Origin: an uncultured Collinsella sp.
GTDB lineage: Bacteria > Actinomycetota > Coriobacteriia > Coriobacteriales > Coriobacteriaceae
DNA: 50,676 bases
Assembly: GCA_958427355.1 (NCBI GenBank)
Contig: CAUACA010000017.1
Coordinates: 1-50,676, forward strand
Direction: 5' to 3'
Positions 16,173 to 25,056 of this stretch are shown piece after piece. The stretch's first letter is position 1. Each line of letters starts with the position of its first letter. The position numbers were made by a program, and so were the translations under genes. Below the pieces are notes generated by a model. That model was not told the DNA's origin. It was given only the letters and a program-made list of their open reading frames with translations, and ran no database searches.

Positions 16173-16973
16173 ATGGAATACTCGATCATCCAGATCGCTC
16201 TGGTCTTCGTTGTCACGTTCATCGCGGCAATCGACCAGTTTGACTTCCTCGAGTCTCTCTATCAGCCCATCGTCACCGGCGCCGTCATCGGTCTTATCCT
16301 TGACGACCTCAACACCGGTCTTCTCGTGGGTGGTACCTATCAGCTCATGACGATCGGCAACATGCCGATCGGAGGCGCTCAGCCGCCTAACGCCGTCATC
16401 GGCGGCATCATGGCAGCCATTCTCGCTATCGCCACGGGCCTCGAGCCCAACGCGGCAGTCGGCCTCGCCATTCCGTTCGCTCTGCTTGGCCAGCTTGGCG
16501 TTACCCTGGTCTTCACGCTTATGTCCCCGCTTATGTCCACGGCCGATAACATGGCTCACAACGCGGACACCAAGGGTATCGAGCGTCTGAACTACTTCGC
16601 CATGGCTCTGCTCGGCCTGATCTTCGCTGTCGTCGTCACCCTGTTCTTCATCGCTGGCGCTACCATCGGTCAGACCATCGCTTCCGCCATCCCGACTTGG
16701 CTGCAGACCGGTCTCTCCGCTGCAGGCGGCATGATGCGCTTCGTCGGCTTCGCCGTCCTGCTCAAGGTTATGATGAACCGCGATATGTGGGGCTTCTTCC
16801 TCATGGGCTTTGGCCTCGCGCTCATCACCGTTGCCAACGATTCGCTGGCAACCCCTGCTCTGCTCATCCTCGCTCTCATCGGCTTCGGCATCGCTTTCTG
16901 GGACTTCCAGCAGCAGACCGAGCTGAAGGGTGCAGCTGTTTCTGACGGAGGTGACTTCGAAGATGGCATCTAA
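16173..16973 (+). CDS. PTS mannose-family EIIC
   Basis: 266 aa, very hydrophobic. QFDFLESLYQPIVTGAVIGL and LLVGGTYQLMTIGNMPIGGA are family hallmarks of AgaC/ManY-like channel subunits. Forms the membrane transporter with IID. It follows IIB by 90 bases that hold only a short GTCAGG/CCTGAC hairpin, with a strong AAAGGAGG site. Confidence 0.93.
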   Translation: MEYSIIQIALVFVVTFIAAIDQFDFLESLYQPIVTGAVIGLILDDLNTGLLVGGTYQLMTIGNMPIGGAQPPNAVIGGIMAAILAIATGLEPNAAVGLAIPFALLGQLGVTLVFTLMSPLMSTADNMAHNADTKGIERLNYFAMALLGLIFAVVVTLFFIAGATIGQTIASAIPTWLQTGLSAAGGMMRFVGFAVLLKVMMNRDMWGFFLMGFGLALITVANDSLATPALLILALIGFGIAFWDFQQQTELKGAAVSDGGDFEDGI

Positions 16974-18045
16974 TGAGTATGTGATCCCGGAGCACTACGA
17001 GGATCTCACTCCTGCTCCGCAGCTCGACCAGAAGACCCTCAACAAGATGGCTTGGCGCTCCTGCTTCCTGCAGGCCTCGTTCAACTACGAGCGTATGCAG
17101 GCCGCTGGCTGGCTCTACTCCATCATCCCCGGTCTGGAGAAGATCCACACCAACAAGAACGACCTCGCGGCTTCCATGAGCCACAACCTGGAGTTCTTCA
17201 ACACCCACCCGTTCCTTGTCACCTTTGTTATGGGCATCGTGCTTTCGCTCGAGCAGAACAAGGTTGACATCCCCACGATCCGCGCCGTCCGCGTCGCCGC
17301 AATGGGCCCGCTCGGTGGTATCGGTGACGCCCTGTTCTGGCTGACGCTCGTGCCTATCACGGCCGGCATCACCTCCAACATGGCCATCAACGGCAACGCC
17401 GCTGCGCCGATCATCTTCCTGGTGATCTTCAACGCCGTCCAGTTCGCTCTGCGCTTCTGGCTCATGAACTGGTCCTACAAGCTTGGCACCAGCGCTATTG
17501 ACGCTCTGACCGCCAACATGCAGGCCTTCACGCGTGCCGCTTCCATCATGGGCGTCTTCGTCGTCGGTTGCCTGGTCGTCACCATGGGTGGCACCCAGAT
17601 CAACCTCCAGATCCCCAACGGCACCACCCGTGGCCTTGCCCCTACTACCGTGATCGTCTCCGAGAAGGAGGCCGAGAACTTCACCGGTATGGAGGGCATC
17701 GATACCGAGACCGCTGAGGCCGGTACCATCGCCATGACCGATGAGGACGGCAACGCCCTCACCGCCACCGATGCCGACGGCAACGAGGTCAAGTGCGGCG
17801 TCGCCGATCTGGGCAACGGCATGGAGTCCGTGACCTACGCTACCGTCACCGAGGATCCGGTCAACTTCTCTGTTGCCGACACCCTCAACACCATCGTCCC
17901 GAAGCTCGTCCCGCTTATGCTTACGCTGCTGCTTTACTACATGTTCGCTAAGCACAGCTGGACCCCGACCAAGGGCATTCTCCTGCTCTTCGTCCTTGGC
18001 ATCCTGGGCGCTGGTCCGCTTGGTCTCTGGCCGAGCATCTGGTAA
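16963..18045 (+). CDS. PTS mannose-family EIID with a large insertion
   Basis: 360 aa from ATG 16963 (site GGAGGTGA eight bases upstream), overlapping the IIC stop by 11 bases. Family segments include KMAWRSCFLQASFNYERMQ, PGLEKIHTNKNDLAASMSHN, and AAMGPLGGIGDALFW. Usual IID proteins are about 260-300 aa. Residues roughly 225-305 add an acidic, Thr/Asp-rich segment (around EKEAENFTGMEGID and TDADGNEVKCG) before the last membrane helices; it probably forms an exposed loop. Confidence 0.9.
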   Translation: MASNEYVIPEHYEDLTPAPQLDQKTLNKMAWRSCFLQASFNYERMQAAGWLYSIIPGLEKIHTNKNDLAASMSHNLEFFNTHPFLVTFVMGIVLSLEQNKVDIPTIRAVRVAAMGPLGGIGDALFWLTLVPITAGITSNMAINGNAAAPIIFLVIFNAVQFALRFWLMNWSYKLGTSAIDALTANMQAFTRAASIMGVFVVGCLVVTMGGTQINLQIPNGTTRGLAPTTVIVSEKEAENFTGMEGIDTETAEAGTIAMTDEDGNALTATDADGNEVKCGVADLGNGMESVTYATVTEDPVNFSVADTLNTIVPKLVPLMLTLLLYYMFAKHSWTPTKGILLLFVLGILGAGPLGLWPSIW

Positions 18046-18111
18046 GGCTCTAGCTTGAGGGGTGTGTCCCTACGCGGCTCACACCCCGACCCCTTAAGCC
18101 ATGTGTATGTT

Positions 18112-18147
18112 AAAAGCCGCGTGCTCGAAAGAGCGCGCGGCTTTTGT
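18112..18147 (+). terminator. Terminator of the PTS operon
   Basis: 15-bp stem AAAAGCCGCGTGCTC / GAGCGCGCGGCTTTT with a GAAA loop and a following T-rich run. Confidence 0.9.
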
Positions 18148-18230
18148 TTTCTTGATGATTCGGGTGTGGCAGACAGATAATGCTAAACACCCTAGGTAGT
18201 TAGCCGAATTCGAGCAAAAGGGAGGATAGG

Positions 18231-18962
18231 ATGGCGATCGGAGCGCGTAAGCAACCGCTGTACGATCAGCTGGTCGATATTCTGACCGAAAAGATCGACC
18301 ATGAATATCGCGCCGGTGACATGATTCCTTCCGAGCGCGAACTTTCGGAGCGCTATGGTCTCTCGCGCACTACGGTACGCCTGGCTCTGCAGGAACTGGA
18401 GCGTTTAGGACTGGTGGTTCGGCAGCACGGTCGCGGTACCTTTGTGACCGACCGTTCGGCAAAGGCAACCAATCTCATGCAGTCCTACAGCTTTACCGAG
18501 CAGATGCGCGCGATGGGTCGCGACCCCGAGACCACGATTCTCGAGTTTTGCGAGATGGAGGCCGATAAAAATCTGGCCGAGCATATGGGATTGCGTATCG
18601 GTGATCGCATTTTTAAGCTTAAGCGGCTTCGTTCTGCCGACAACATGCCCATGATGGTCGAACGCAGCTATCTACCAGTTCGTCAATTTCTGTCCCTAAA
18701 GCGACCGCTGCTGGAGCGTAAGCCGCTTTACGATGTGATTGAGCAAGACTTTCAGCAAAAGATACGCGTGGCCGAAGAGGAGTTCTATGCGAGCATAGCC
18801 CGTCCCACCGACGCCCACCTTTTGGGAATTGTCGAGGGCTCGCCTGTGCTCGATTTGGTCAGGACTACGTATAACGAGTCAAACGAGGTTGTGGAGTACA
18901 CACTCTCGGTTGCTCGTGCCGATCAGTTTAAATACAAGGTTTACCATCAGCGTAGCGACTAG
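18231..18962 (+). CDS. GntR family regulator with UTRA domain (AgaR/NagR-like)
   Basis: 243 aa. Winged HTH at residues about 8-75 (YDQLVDILTEKIDHEYRAGD, SERELSERYGLSRTTVRLAL, RQHGRGTFV) followed by a UTRA effector domain (FKLKRLRSADNMPMMVERSY, ending YTLSVARADQFKY). Such regulators bind phosphorylated amino sugars and control uptake genes. Its likely operators are the TGGTTACTACCAG sites at 14710 and 19003, before the PTS operon and agaS. RBS GGGAGG. Confidence 0.9.
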   Translation: MAIGARKQPLYDQLVDILTEKIDHEYRAGDMIPSERELSERYGLSRTTVRLALQELERLGLVVRQHGRGTFVTDRSAKATNLMQSYSFTEQMRAMGRDPETTILEFCEMEADKNLAEHMGLRIGDRIFKLKRLRSADNMPMMVERSYLPVRQFLSLKRPLLERKPLYDVIEQDFQQKIRVAEEEFYASIARPTDAHLLGIVEGSPVLDLVRTTYNESNEVVEYTLSVARADQFKYKVYHQRSD

Positions 18963-19001
18963 TGCTCGCATCGTTTCCATATGATGATTCTTTGCATTTA
19001 A

Positions 19002-19037
19002 CTGGTTACTACCAGATAACCAACCGAAGTGTATAAT
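19002..19037 (+). promoter_or_regulatory. agaS promoter with GntR operator
   Basis: Dyad CTGGT-TACT-ACCAG (19002-19015) sits where the -35 should be; a perfect TATAAT lies at 19032-19037. Shares TGGTTACTACCAG with the PTS operator at 14710. Layout suggests repression by blocking polymerase. Confidence 0.6.
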
Positions 19038-19076
19038 TGCACGTCAGAGGATTACTTCTAGAGAGAGGTATTAAAA

Positions 19077-20243
19077 ATGTTCGAGAAGAGTGTCGAGGAG
19101 CTCACCGAGCTCGGCGCCCAGATCACCACGGCCGAGATTGCTCAGCAGCCCGAGCTTTGGCGTGATACGCTCAACATCTATCGCGAGAACAAGGAGGCCA
19201 TCGAGGCCTTCCTGGCCGAGGCTCGCGCTATGGGCGAGGGCCGTCTGTCCGTTGTCTTCACCGGTGCCGGTACGTCCGACTACGTTGGCGATACCTGCGC
19301 CCCGTACCTGCGTCACGCTGGCAACACTGATCTCTACGACTTTAAGCCCATCGCCACGACCGACATCGTGAGCGCCCCGCGCGACTTCCTGCGCGCCGAG
19401 GATCCCACGCTCGTGGTTTCCTTTGCCCGCTCTGGCAACAGCCCCGAGAGCCTTGCCGCCGTTGCCGTTGCCAAGGAGCTCGTCCACAACGTCAAGTTCC
19501 TCAACATCACTTGCGCTCCCGAGGGCAAGCTCGCCGTCGAATCTGCCGATGATCCCAACGCGCTGACGCTGCTCATTCCGCGCGCCAACGACAAGGGCTT
19601 CGCCATGACCGGTTCTTATTCCTGCATGACCCTGCTCTCTACCCTTATTTTCGACACTGCCTCTGACGAGCAGAAGGCCGAGTGGGTCGAGACGATTGCC
19701 AAGATGGGCGAGGAGGTCATCTCCCGTGAGCCCGAGATCGCCGATTACCTGGCTGGCGACTTCAACCGCGTGACCTACTTGGGTTCTGGCTCCTTCGGTG
19801 GCCTTGCCCAGGAGAGCCAGCTCAAGATCCTCGAGCTCGCTCACGGTCTGGTCGCTACTTCCTACGACACCTCCATGGGCTATCGTCACGGACCTAAGTC
19901 CTTCGTCGACGATAAGACGCTCGTCTTCGTGTTCGTCAACAACGACGCCTACACCCGTCAGTACGACATCGACATCCTCAACGAGATCGGTGGCGACGAA
20001 ATCGCTCAGCACACCATCGCCGTTCAGCAGGAAGGTGCCACCGTCTATGAGGGTGAGTCCTTCACCTTTAAGGGCTACGAGGCACTTCCCGAGGGCTACC
20101 TTGCTCTGCCGTTCGTGATGTTTGCCCAGGCTATCAGCCTGCTCAACTCCGTGCGCGTGGGCAACACGCCCGATACGCCGAGCCCCACCGGCACGGTCAA
20201 CCGCGTGGTTAAGGGCGTGACGATTCACCCCTTCACCGCTTAA
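19077..20243 (+). CDS. agaS: SIS-domain sugar isomerase/deaminase (AgaS)
   Basis: 388 aa with two SIS domains: the first around FTGAGTSDYVGDTCAPYL (residue about 61), the second around YLGSGSFGGLAQESQLKILE. The segment DTSMGYRHGPKSFV is typical of AgaS, which turns galactosamine-6-phosphate into tagatose-6-phosphate plus ammonia. Context agrees: GalNAc-type PTS upstream, deacetylase downstream. RBS GAGAGAGG. Own promoter and terminator. Confidence 0.9.
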   Translation: MFEKSVEELTELGAQITTAEIAQQPELWRDTLNIYRENKEAIEAFLAEARAMGEGRLSVVFTGAGTSDYVGDTCAPYLRHAGNTDLYDFKPIATTDIVSAPRDFLRAEDPTLVVSFARSGNSPESLAAVAVAKELVHNVKFLNITCAPEGKLAVESADDPNALTLLIPRANDKGFAMTGSYSCMTLLSTLIFDTASDEQKAEWVETIAKMGEEVISREPEIADYLAGDFNRVTYLGSGSFGGLAQESQLKILELAHGLVATSYDTSMGYRHGPKSFVDDKTLVFVFVNNDAYTRQYDIDILNEIGGDEIAQHTIAVQQEGATVYEGESFTFKGYEALPEGYLALPFVMFAQAISLLNSVRVGNTPDTPSPTGTVNRVVKGVTIHPFTA

Positions 20244-20261
20244 TCGCGTCCCCCTGTAAGG

Positions 20262-20298
20262 GCGCCCGTCCGCTCATAACGGCGGGCGGGCGCTTTTT
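20262..20298 (+). terminator. Terminator after agaS
   Basis: GC-rich stem (GCGCCCG ... CGGGCGC) ending in TTTTTGTTTT. Confidence 0.8.
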
Positions 20299-20360
20299 GT
20301 TTTCCGTGAGCTGGGTATAAGCATCACTACAGTCAACTGCTTTAGAAGCAAGGAGTGCAT

Positions 20361-21530
20361 ATGAGCACGTACGCAATTAAGGCTGACAAGTTCTTCTTGC
20401 CGGCAGGCCCGCAACTGGGCGGCTATCTTATGGTCGAGGATGGCGTCTTTGGCGTCTGGCAGGCCGACGAGCCCTCTTGCGAGATTAAGGACTACACGGG
20501 ATCGTGGATCGCACCGGGTATGGTCGATACTCACATCCATGGCTTCTACAACCACTCAACTACCGATAACGATCCCGAGGGCATCGATATCAGCTCGACC
20601 GAGCTCGCCCGTCGCGGCACCACCAGCTGGCTGCCCACGACGTTCACCGATGGCGTCGAGCAGATCAAGGACGCCTGCGCCGCCATCGCTCAGGCGGACG
20701 AGGGTCGCGGCCCCGACTTCTGCGGTGCTCGCATTCAGGGCATCTACCTGGAGGGCCCCTTCTTTACCATGAAGCACGTGGGTGCGCAGAACCCCGCTTA
20801 TCTTATCGATCCCTCCGAGGAGGTCTTCGATCAGTGGCAGGAGGCTGCGGGTGGTCGCATCGTTAAGAGCGCCATGGCGGCCGAGCGCGACGGTGCCGCT
20901 GCTTATGCGGCTGCTCTGAACGCCAAGGGTGTGGTGACCAGCATCGGTCACTCCGACGCCACCTACGATGAGTGCATCGCCGCCATCAACGCCGGTGCCA
21001 GCTGCTTTACGCATACCTATAACGGTCAGCGCGGGCTGCATCACCGTGAGCCCGGTGTCGTGGGCGCTGCCATGTCCACGCCCGAGACCTACGCCGAGAT
21101 CATCTGTGACGGCAAGCACGTAAACCCTGCCGCCATCAAGGCACTGCTGCAGGCAAAGGGCTGGCAGCACACGGTGCTCATCACCGACTGCCTGGGTTGC
21201 GGCGGCATGCCCGAGGGCAGCTACACCAGTGGTGGCATGGACGTCATCATGAAGGACAACCTGTGCTGGCTCGCTGACGGCAAGAGCATTGCCGGCTCGG
21301 TGCTCACGCTTGCCCAGGGCGTCAAGAACATCGTCGACTGGGGCATCGCCAGCGCCGATATCGCCATTCGCATGGCAACCGAGGTGCCGGCACGCTCCGC
21401 GCACATCGAGGATAAGTGCGGCAGCATCATGCCGGGTCGCGACGCCGACTTTGTCGTGTTCGACCATGAGCTCACCCTCGTCGAGACGTATGTTGGCGGC
21501 CAGAGCGTCGGCAACGCCTTTACCGAGTAA
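20361..21530 (+). CDS. nagA: N-acetylhexosamine-6-phosphate deacetylase (NagA/AgaA type)
   Basis: 389 aa from ATG 20361 with AAGGAG five bases upstream. Amidohydrolase features: GMVDTHIHGFYNHSTTD with the metal-binding His-x-His (H58, H60), GIYLEGPFFTMKHVGAQNP with the metal-binding Glu, SIGHSDATYDE, CFTHTYNGQRGLHHREPG and the catalytic-Asp segment VLITDCLGCGG. Removes acetate from GlcNAc-6-P or GalNAc-6-P; with AgaS next door GalNAc-6-P is the likelier substrate. Its C-terminal 43 codons are duplicated as a remnant at 24258. Confidence 0.9.
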   Translation: MSTYAIKADKFFLPAGPQLGGYLMVEDGVFGVWQADEPSCEIKDYTGSWIAPGMVDTHIHGFYNHSTTDNDPEGIDISSTELARRGTTSWLPTTFTDGVEQIKDACAAIAQADEGRGPDFCGARIQGIYLEGPFFTMKHVGAQNPAYLIDPSEEVFDQWQEAAGGRIVKSAMAAERDGAAAYAAALNAKGVVTSIGHSDATYDECIAAINAGASCFTHTYNGQRGLHHREPGVVGAAMSTPETYAEIICDGKHVNPAAIKALLQAKGWQHTVLITDCLGCGGMPEGSYTSGGMDVIMKDNLCWLADGKSIAGSVLTLAQGVKNIVDWGIASADIAIRMATEVPARSAHIEDKCGSIMPGRDADFVVFDHELTLVETYVGGQSVGNAFTE

Positions 21531-21542
21531 CGATAGAAAAAG

Positions 21543-21574
21543 ACGGCGGGCCCGAATCTGCTCGGACCCGCCGT
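21543..21574. terminator. Bidirectional terminator between convergent genes
   Basis: 13-position stem ACGGCGGGCCCGA / TCGGACCCGCCGT with one mismatch. Confidence 0.75.
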
Positions 21575-21605
21575 ATGGGTTAAACGCTCAAAAGCACCTT
21601 CACAG

Positions 21606-22190
21606 TTACAGCTTGTTAGCGATCTTCTTTGCCGTGCGCTTGACGCCGGCCACAAGACCTCCCGCAGGATGCTCCTTTTCGTAGGCTAGACGCTTCTCAC
21701 GCTTGGCGTACTCTTCGACGATGATGTCGCCATACTCGTCTTCGATCTTGTCGAAGAAGTCGACGGCGCCCTTAATTTCCTCGGCGGTCGGGTGTCCCTT
21801 TTGGACACCGCCGGCGAGCTTGAACGGCCCCCACGTATCAAAGCCGGGGCAGCCGTAGACACCCATAAAGATGGCCTGCCTCATGCGGCAGATGCCATCG
21901 ATATCCTTGCCGTACCACTTGTTTTTGCCACCGTAGGTCATAAGGCCAAACACCTTGTCCTGCGGCTGCAGCACGTTCGTGAGCACGCGTGCCATGTCCT
22001 TGTCGATCTCGGAGTAATAGATTCCCGTGGCGACACCGATCAGATGATATTCGTGCAGGTTGGGATACTCGTTTTTGCCAAGCGCCTTGACGTCGAGGGT
22101 ATCGATCTCGGGGTGTGCCTCGACGATGGCGTCCACGAGCTTTTTCGTATTGCCGTGATGGCGCGAGGCGTAGAGGATGATGGTTCGCAT
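21606..22190 (-). CDS. Flavodoxin family protein
   Basis: 194 aa from the ATG at 22190. TIILYASRHHGNTKKLVDAI is a flavodoxin FMN-phosphate loop; VFGLMTYGGKNKWYGKDIDG supplies the second FMN-contacting region. The C-terminus is Lys-rich (TAKKIANKL). Probably an electron carrier or an NAD(P)H-dependent reductase; the substrate is not readable. It interrupts the sugar genes on the opposite strand. Confidence 0.85.
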   Translation of the reverse strand: MRTIILYASRHHGNTKKLVDAIVEAHPEIDTLDVKALGKNEYPNLHEYHLIGVATGIYYSEIDKDMARVLTNVLQPQDKVFGLMTYGGKNKWYGKDIDGICRMRQAIFMGVYGCPGFDTWGPFKLAGGVQKGHPTAEEIKGAVDFFDKIEDEYGDIIVEEYAKREKRLAYEKEHPAGGLVAGVKRTAKKIANKL

Positions 22191-22347
22191 AAGAAGGCCT
22201 TTCAGCTGTAATTGCATCAATGTCTGTATGGTACCCCGTTACATGGCTGGGATACCGGACGCGTCGATGAACGTGCGGGTTTGTCCTTTGGTCAGGGCCG
22301 AGACGGGTTCTTGCGAGCAAAAAAGCAGTTGTTCGAAAGGATGGGCA

Positions 22348-23229
22348 ATGGAATACGCTCTCTCCAACGATTCGATTTCTATTAAGGTGTCCACGGCTGG
22401 CGGTTCGTTTACCTCGATTGAGGCCGGAGGTCGCGAGTATCTGTGGCAGGGCGATCCCGCCGTGTGGTCTGGCCAGGCACCGATTTGCTTCCCGATTTGC
22501 GGAGGCTTGCGCGACAACAGCGCCATGACGTTTGCCGGGCATCATGTAAAGCTCGCTCGCCACGGGTTTGCGCGCAAACAGGAGTGGAAGCTGCTGAGCC
22601 AAGGCGAGAACGAGCTGGCGATGTGCCTGGCTTCGGAGGATAACGCCGCGCTGCTGAGCGATTATCCGTACCCGTTTAAGCTTGTCGCTCGTTATACGCT
22701 CGAGGATACCGCCGTGCGCGTCTCCTATGAGGTGACCAACGAGGGGACCGAGGACATGCCGTTCTTTATCGGCGGTCATCCCGGCTTTAGGTGTCCGCTC
22801 GATGAGGGCGAGGCCTATACGGACTACGAGTTGCGCTTTGAGAAAGACGAGGCTGCGGAGCTCTGCACCGCCGTTCCCTCGACTGGCTTGATTGACGTGG
22901 CAAACCGCTCCAAGAACCCCATGGTGGGAAAGACGCTGCCCCTGTCGCACGAGCTCTTCGATTTTGCGGAGACCATCTTTGACGTGCTCGAGAGCCGTCA
23001 GGTTACGCTTTCTAAGAAGGGGGAGGACAAGGGCGTCCGCCTGAGCTTTGAGGGCTTCCCGTATCTCATTGTGTGGAGTAAGCCCGAGGGCGATTTTGTT
23101 GCAGTTGAACCCTGGGGCGGCCTCTCGACCTGCTCCGATGAGGACGACGTACTTGAGCATAAGCGCGGCTGCCTTGTCGCCAAGCCCAAGGAGACCATCG
23201 TACGCTCGTTCACGATTGAGATTCTGTAA
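22348..23229 (+). CDS. Aldose 1-epimerase family protein (LacX-like)
   Basis: 293 aa from ATG 22348 (GAAAGG site). Galactose-mutarotase-like beta-sandwich with short-form motifs: GGSFTSIEAGGREYLWQGDP, APICFPICGGLRDN, HGFARKQEWKLL, and FFIGGHPGFRCPL (conserved His). LacX-like proteins accompany tagatose-6-phosphate pathways and probably interconvert anomers of sugars or sugar phosphates. It lies 59 bases before the kinase gene, so likely one transcript. Confidence 0.85.
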   Translation: MEYALSNDSISIKVSTAGGSFTSIEAGGREYLWQGDPAVWSGQAPICFPICGGLRDNSAMTFAGHHVKLARHGFARKQEWKLLSQGENELAMCLASEDNAALLSDYPYPFKLVARYTLEDTAVRVSYEVTNEGTEDMPFFIGGHPGFRCPLDEGEAYTDYELRFEKDEAAELCTAVPSTGLIDVANRSKNPMVGKTLPLSHELFDFAETIFDVLESRQVTLSKKGEDKGVRLSFEGFPYLIVWSKPEGDFVAVEPWGGLSTCSDEDDVLEHKRGCLVAKPKETIVRSFTIEIL

Positions 23230-23288
23230 TTCCGTTTTGTCGACTCGTATCGCGAGGCACAAGGAGCCTGCGAGATAAGGAGCTAAAA

Positions 23289-24224
23289 ATGATCCTCACC
23301 GTTACGATGAACCCGTCTGTCGATACGCGCTATCAGCTCGATGAGCTCATTATCGACGACGTCAACCGCGTGACGCCCGAAAAGACCGCCGGCGGCAAGG
23401 GCCTCAACGTGGCCCGTGTGCTGGGTCAGCTGGGCGACGACGTTGTGGCAACCGGTCTACTCGGCGGCCACATGGGCGCCTACATGGCTGAGCTCATGGA
23501 CGCCAACGGTATTAACAACGACTTTGTGCCCATCAAGGGCGAGACTCGAATTTGCCTCAACATTCTCCACGCCGGCAACCAGACCGAGCTGCTCGAGAGC
23601 GGCCCGACAATTGCCCCCGAGGAGCTCGATGCCTTTACCGCCAAATTTACTGAGCTTGCGGGCAAGGCCGACGTTGTCACCATTTCGGGTTCTCTGCCCC
23701 GCGGTGTCGAGGCAGACTACTATGCCAAGATCACGGGCATTGCCGAGAACGCCGGCGCCAAGGTGCTGCTCGATACCTCGGGCGCTTCGCTCGAGGCCGC
23801 CCTTAAGTCCGAAATTAAGCCCGAGCTGGTCAAGCCTAACCTGACCGAGATCAACGGCCTTCTGGGCACGAGCTTTACCACCGACGATGTGGACGAGCTC
23901 CGTGCCGCGCTCGCCTCTGACGCCCGTTTCTCCGATATCCCCTGGGTCGTCGTGTCCATGGGCGCTGCCGGCTCCGTTGGCTTCCACAATGGCCGTGCGT
24001 TCCGCGCAAAGACGCCCGATATCCCTGCCGTTAACGCCACGGGCTCTGGTGACTCCACTATCGCAGGCTTCGCACATGCCATCGCTGCTGGCGCAGACGA
24101 CGAGACGGTGCTGCGTACCGCCAACACCTGCGGCAAGCTCAACGCCATGGATCCCATGACCGGCCATCTGGTCATGGACCGTTGGGACGAGGTCTACAAC
24201 GGCGTTGTCGTGACTGAGCTGTAA
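23289..24224 (+). CDS. PfkB family hexose-phosphate kinase (tagatose-6-P kinase / 1-phosphofructokinase)
   Basis: 311 aa. MILTVTMNPSVDTRYQLDEL and TAGGKGLNVARVLGQLGDDV are typical of LacC/FruK; SGSLPRGVEADYYAKI is signature 1; NATGSGDSTIAGFAHAIAAG is signature 2 with the catalytic Asp (GSGD in place of the usual GAGD). In this setting it most likely makes tagatose-1,6-bisphosphate from the AgaS product, and it could also serve galactose-6-P from the three 6-phospho-beta-galactosidases. Fructose-1-P remains possible. No bisphosphate aldolase or lacAB is in the window. Confidence 0.85.
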   Translation: MILTVTMNPSVDTRYQLDELIIDDVNRVTPEKTAGGKGLNVARVLGQLGDDVVATGLLGGHMGAYMAELMDANGINNDFVPIKGETRICLNILHAGNQTELLESGPTIAPEELDAFTAKFTELAGKADVVTISGSLPRGVEADYYAKITGIAENAGAKVLLDTSGASLEAALKSEIKPELVKPNLTEINGLLGTSFTTDDVDELRAALASDARFSDIPWVVVSMGAAGSVGFHNGRAFRAKTPDIPAVNATGSGDSTIAGFAHAIAAGADDETVLRTANTCGKLNAMDPMTGHLVMDRWDEVYNGVVVTEL

Positions 24225-24257
24225 GAGTTTGGGCGACGGCTCCGGCATCGCTTGCTA

Positions 24258-24389
24258 GCTCATGTTGACGACAAGTGCGGTAGCATTATGCCGGGGCGCG
24301 ACGCCGACTTTGTCGTGTTCAATCCCGACCTTACCCTGGTCGAGACGTATGTGGGTGGCAACAGCGTCGGTAACGCGTTTATCGAGTAG
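24258..24389 (+). pseudogene. Remnant of the nagA 3' end
   Basis: 43 codons and a stop, reading AHVDDKCGSIMPGRDADFVV and on to VGNAFIE, almost identical to the last 43 residues of the deacetylase at 20361 (which read AHIEDKCGSIMPGRDADFVV ... VGNAFTE). No start codon, ribosome binding site or catalytic part. It lies between the kinase and yhcH genes. Confidence 0.9.
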
Positions 24390-24421
24390 CCGCCAAAGGA
24401 ACGATCCGAGAGGGGATTTAG

Positions 24422-24895
24422 ATGATTTACGGTGCACTGGGCGATATCGAGGAGTACCGCGGAATGCTCAAGGGCCTCGACGTGCTGATTGATTGGCTCG
24501 AGGAGAACGATCCGGCGGAGCTCGAGGTCGGCAGCCATCCGATTCTGGGCGACAAGGTCTTTGCGAACGTCATGGCTCCTACGACGCGTCCCGAGGCCGA
24601 GGCTCACTATGAGACGCATCAGCGCTATCACGACCTGCAGATCGACATTGAGGGTCGCGAGGCCTTTAAGGTTGCCACGGGCAGCCTGACGCTGGTCCAG
24701 GAGTTTGACGAGAAGGACGACTACGATCTGGTCGATTCCGACGCCTCGATTGCCGGCGATCTTGCTGACGATAAGTTTGCGCTGTTCGTTGCCGGCGAGC
24801 CTCACATGCCCACGCTCGAGTTCCCGGGCGATGGCGCGCAGCCGGTCAAGAAGATCTGCTTTAAGCTGCTTGCAGACGCTTACTGGGAGGAGTAG
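24422..24895 (+). CDS. YhcH/YjgK/YiaL family protein
   Basis: 157 aa, near the usual 150. MIYGALGDIEEYRGMLKGLD opens it; ETHQRYHDLQIDIEG and the later FALFVAGEPHMPTL carry conserved His and acidic residues of this cupin-like, metal-binding family. Relatives include the sialic-acid anomerase NanQ and EbgC (beta subunit of an evolved beta-galactosidase). A sugar-anomer role fits the neighbouring epimerase and kinase. RBS GAGAGGGG. Confidence 0.88.
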   Translation: MIYGALGDIEEYRGMLKGLDVLIDWLEENDPAELEVGSHPILGDKVFANVMAPTTRPEAEAHYETHQRYHDLQIDIEGREAFKVATGSLTLVQEFDEKDDYDLVDSDASIAGDLADDKFALFVAGEPHMPTLEFPGDGAQPVKKICFKLLADAYWEE

Positions 24896-24941
24896 CGCAC
24901 TGCTCGTGAGCTAGCGTGATTTCCCTTGGGGAACGCGTTTG

Positions 24942-24987
24942 AGCCCCGCTGATCGCGGTCCCCTTGGGGATTGCGGTTGGCGGGGCT
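24942..24987 (+). terminator. Terminator after the yhcH-type gene
   Basis: AGCCCCGC / GCGGGGCT outer stem with an inner CGCGGTCCCC / GGGGATTGCG hairpin, followed by TTGTTGTTG. Confidence 0.65.
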
Positions 24988-25056
24988 TGTTGTTGAGTAG
25001 GGGAGTTGCCGACGGCGTTGTGCTTGGATTGGCGGATGCGCGCTCGAAATCGGCAA

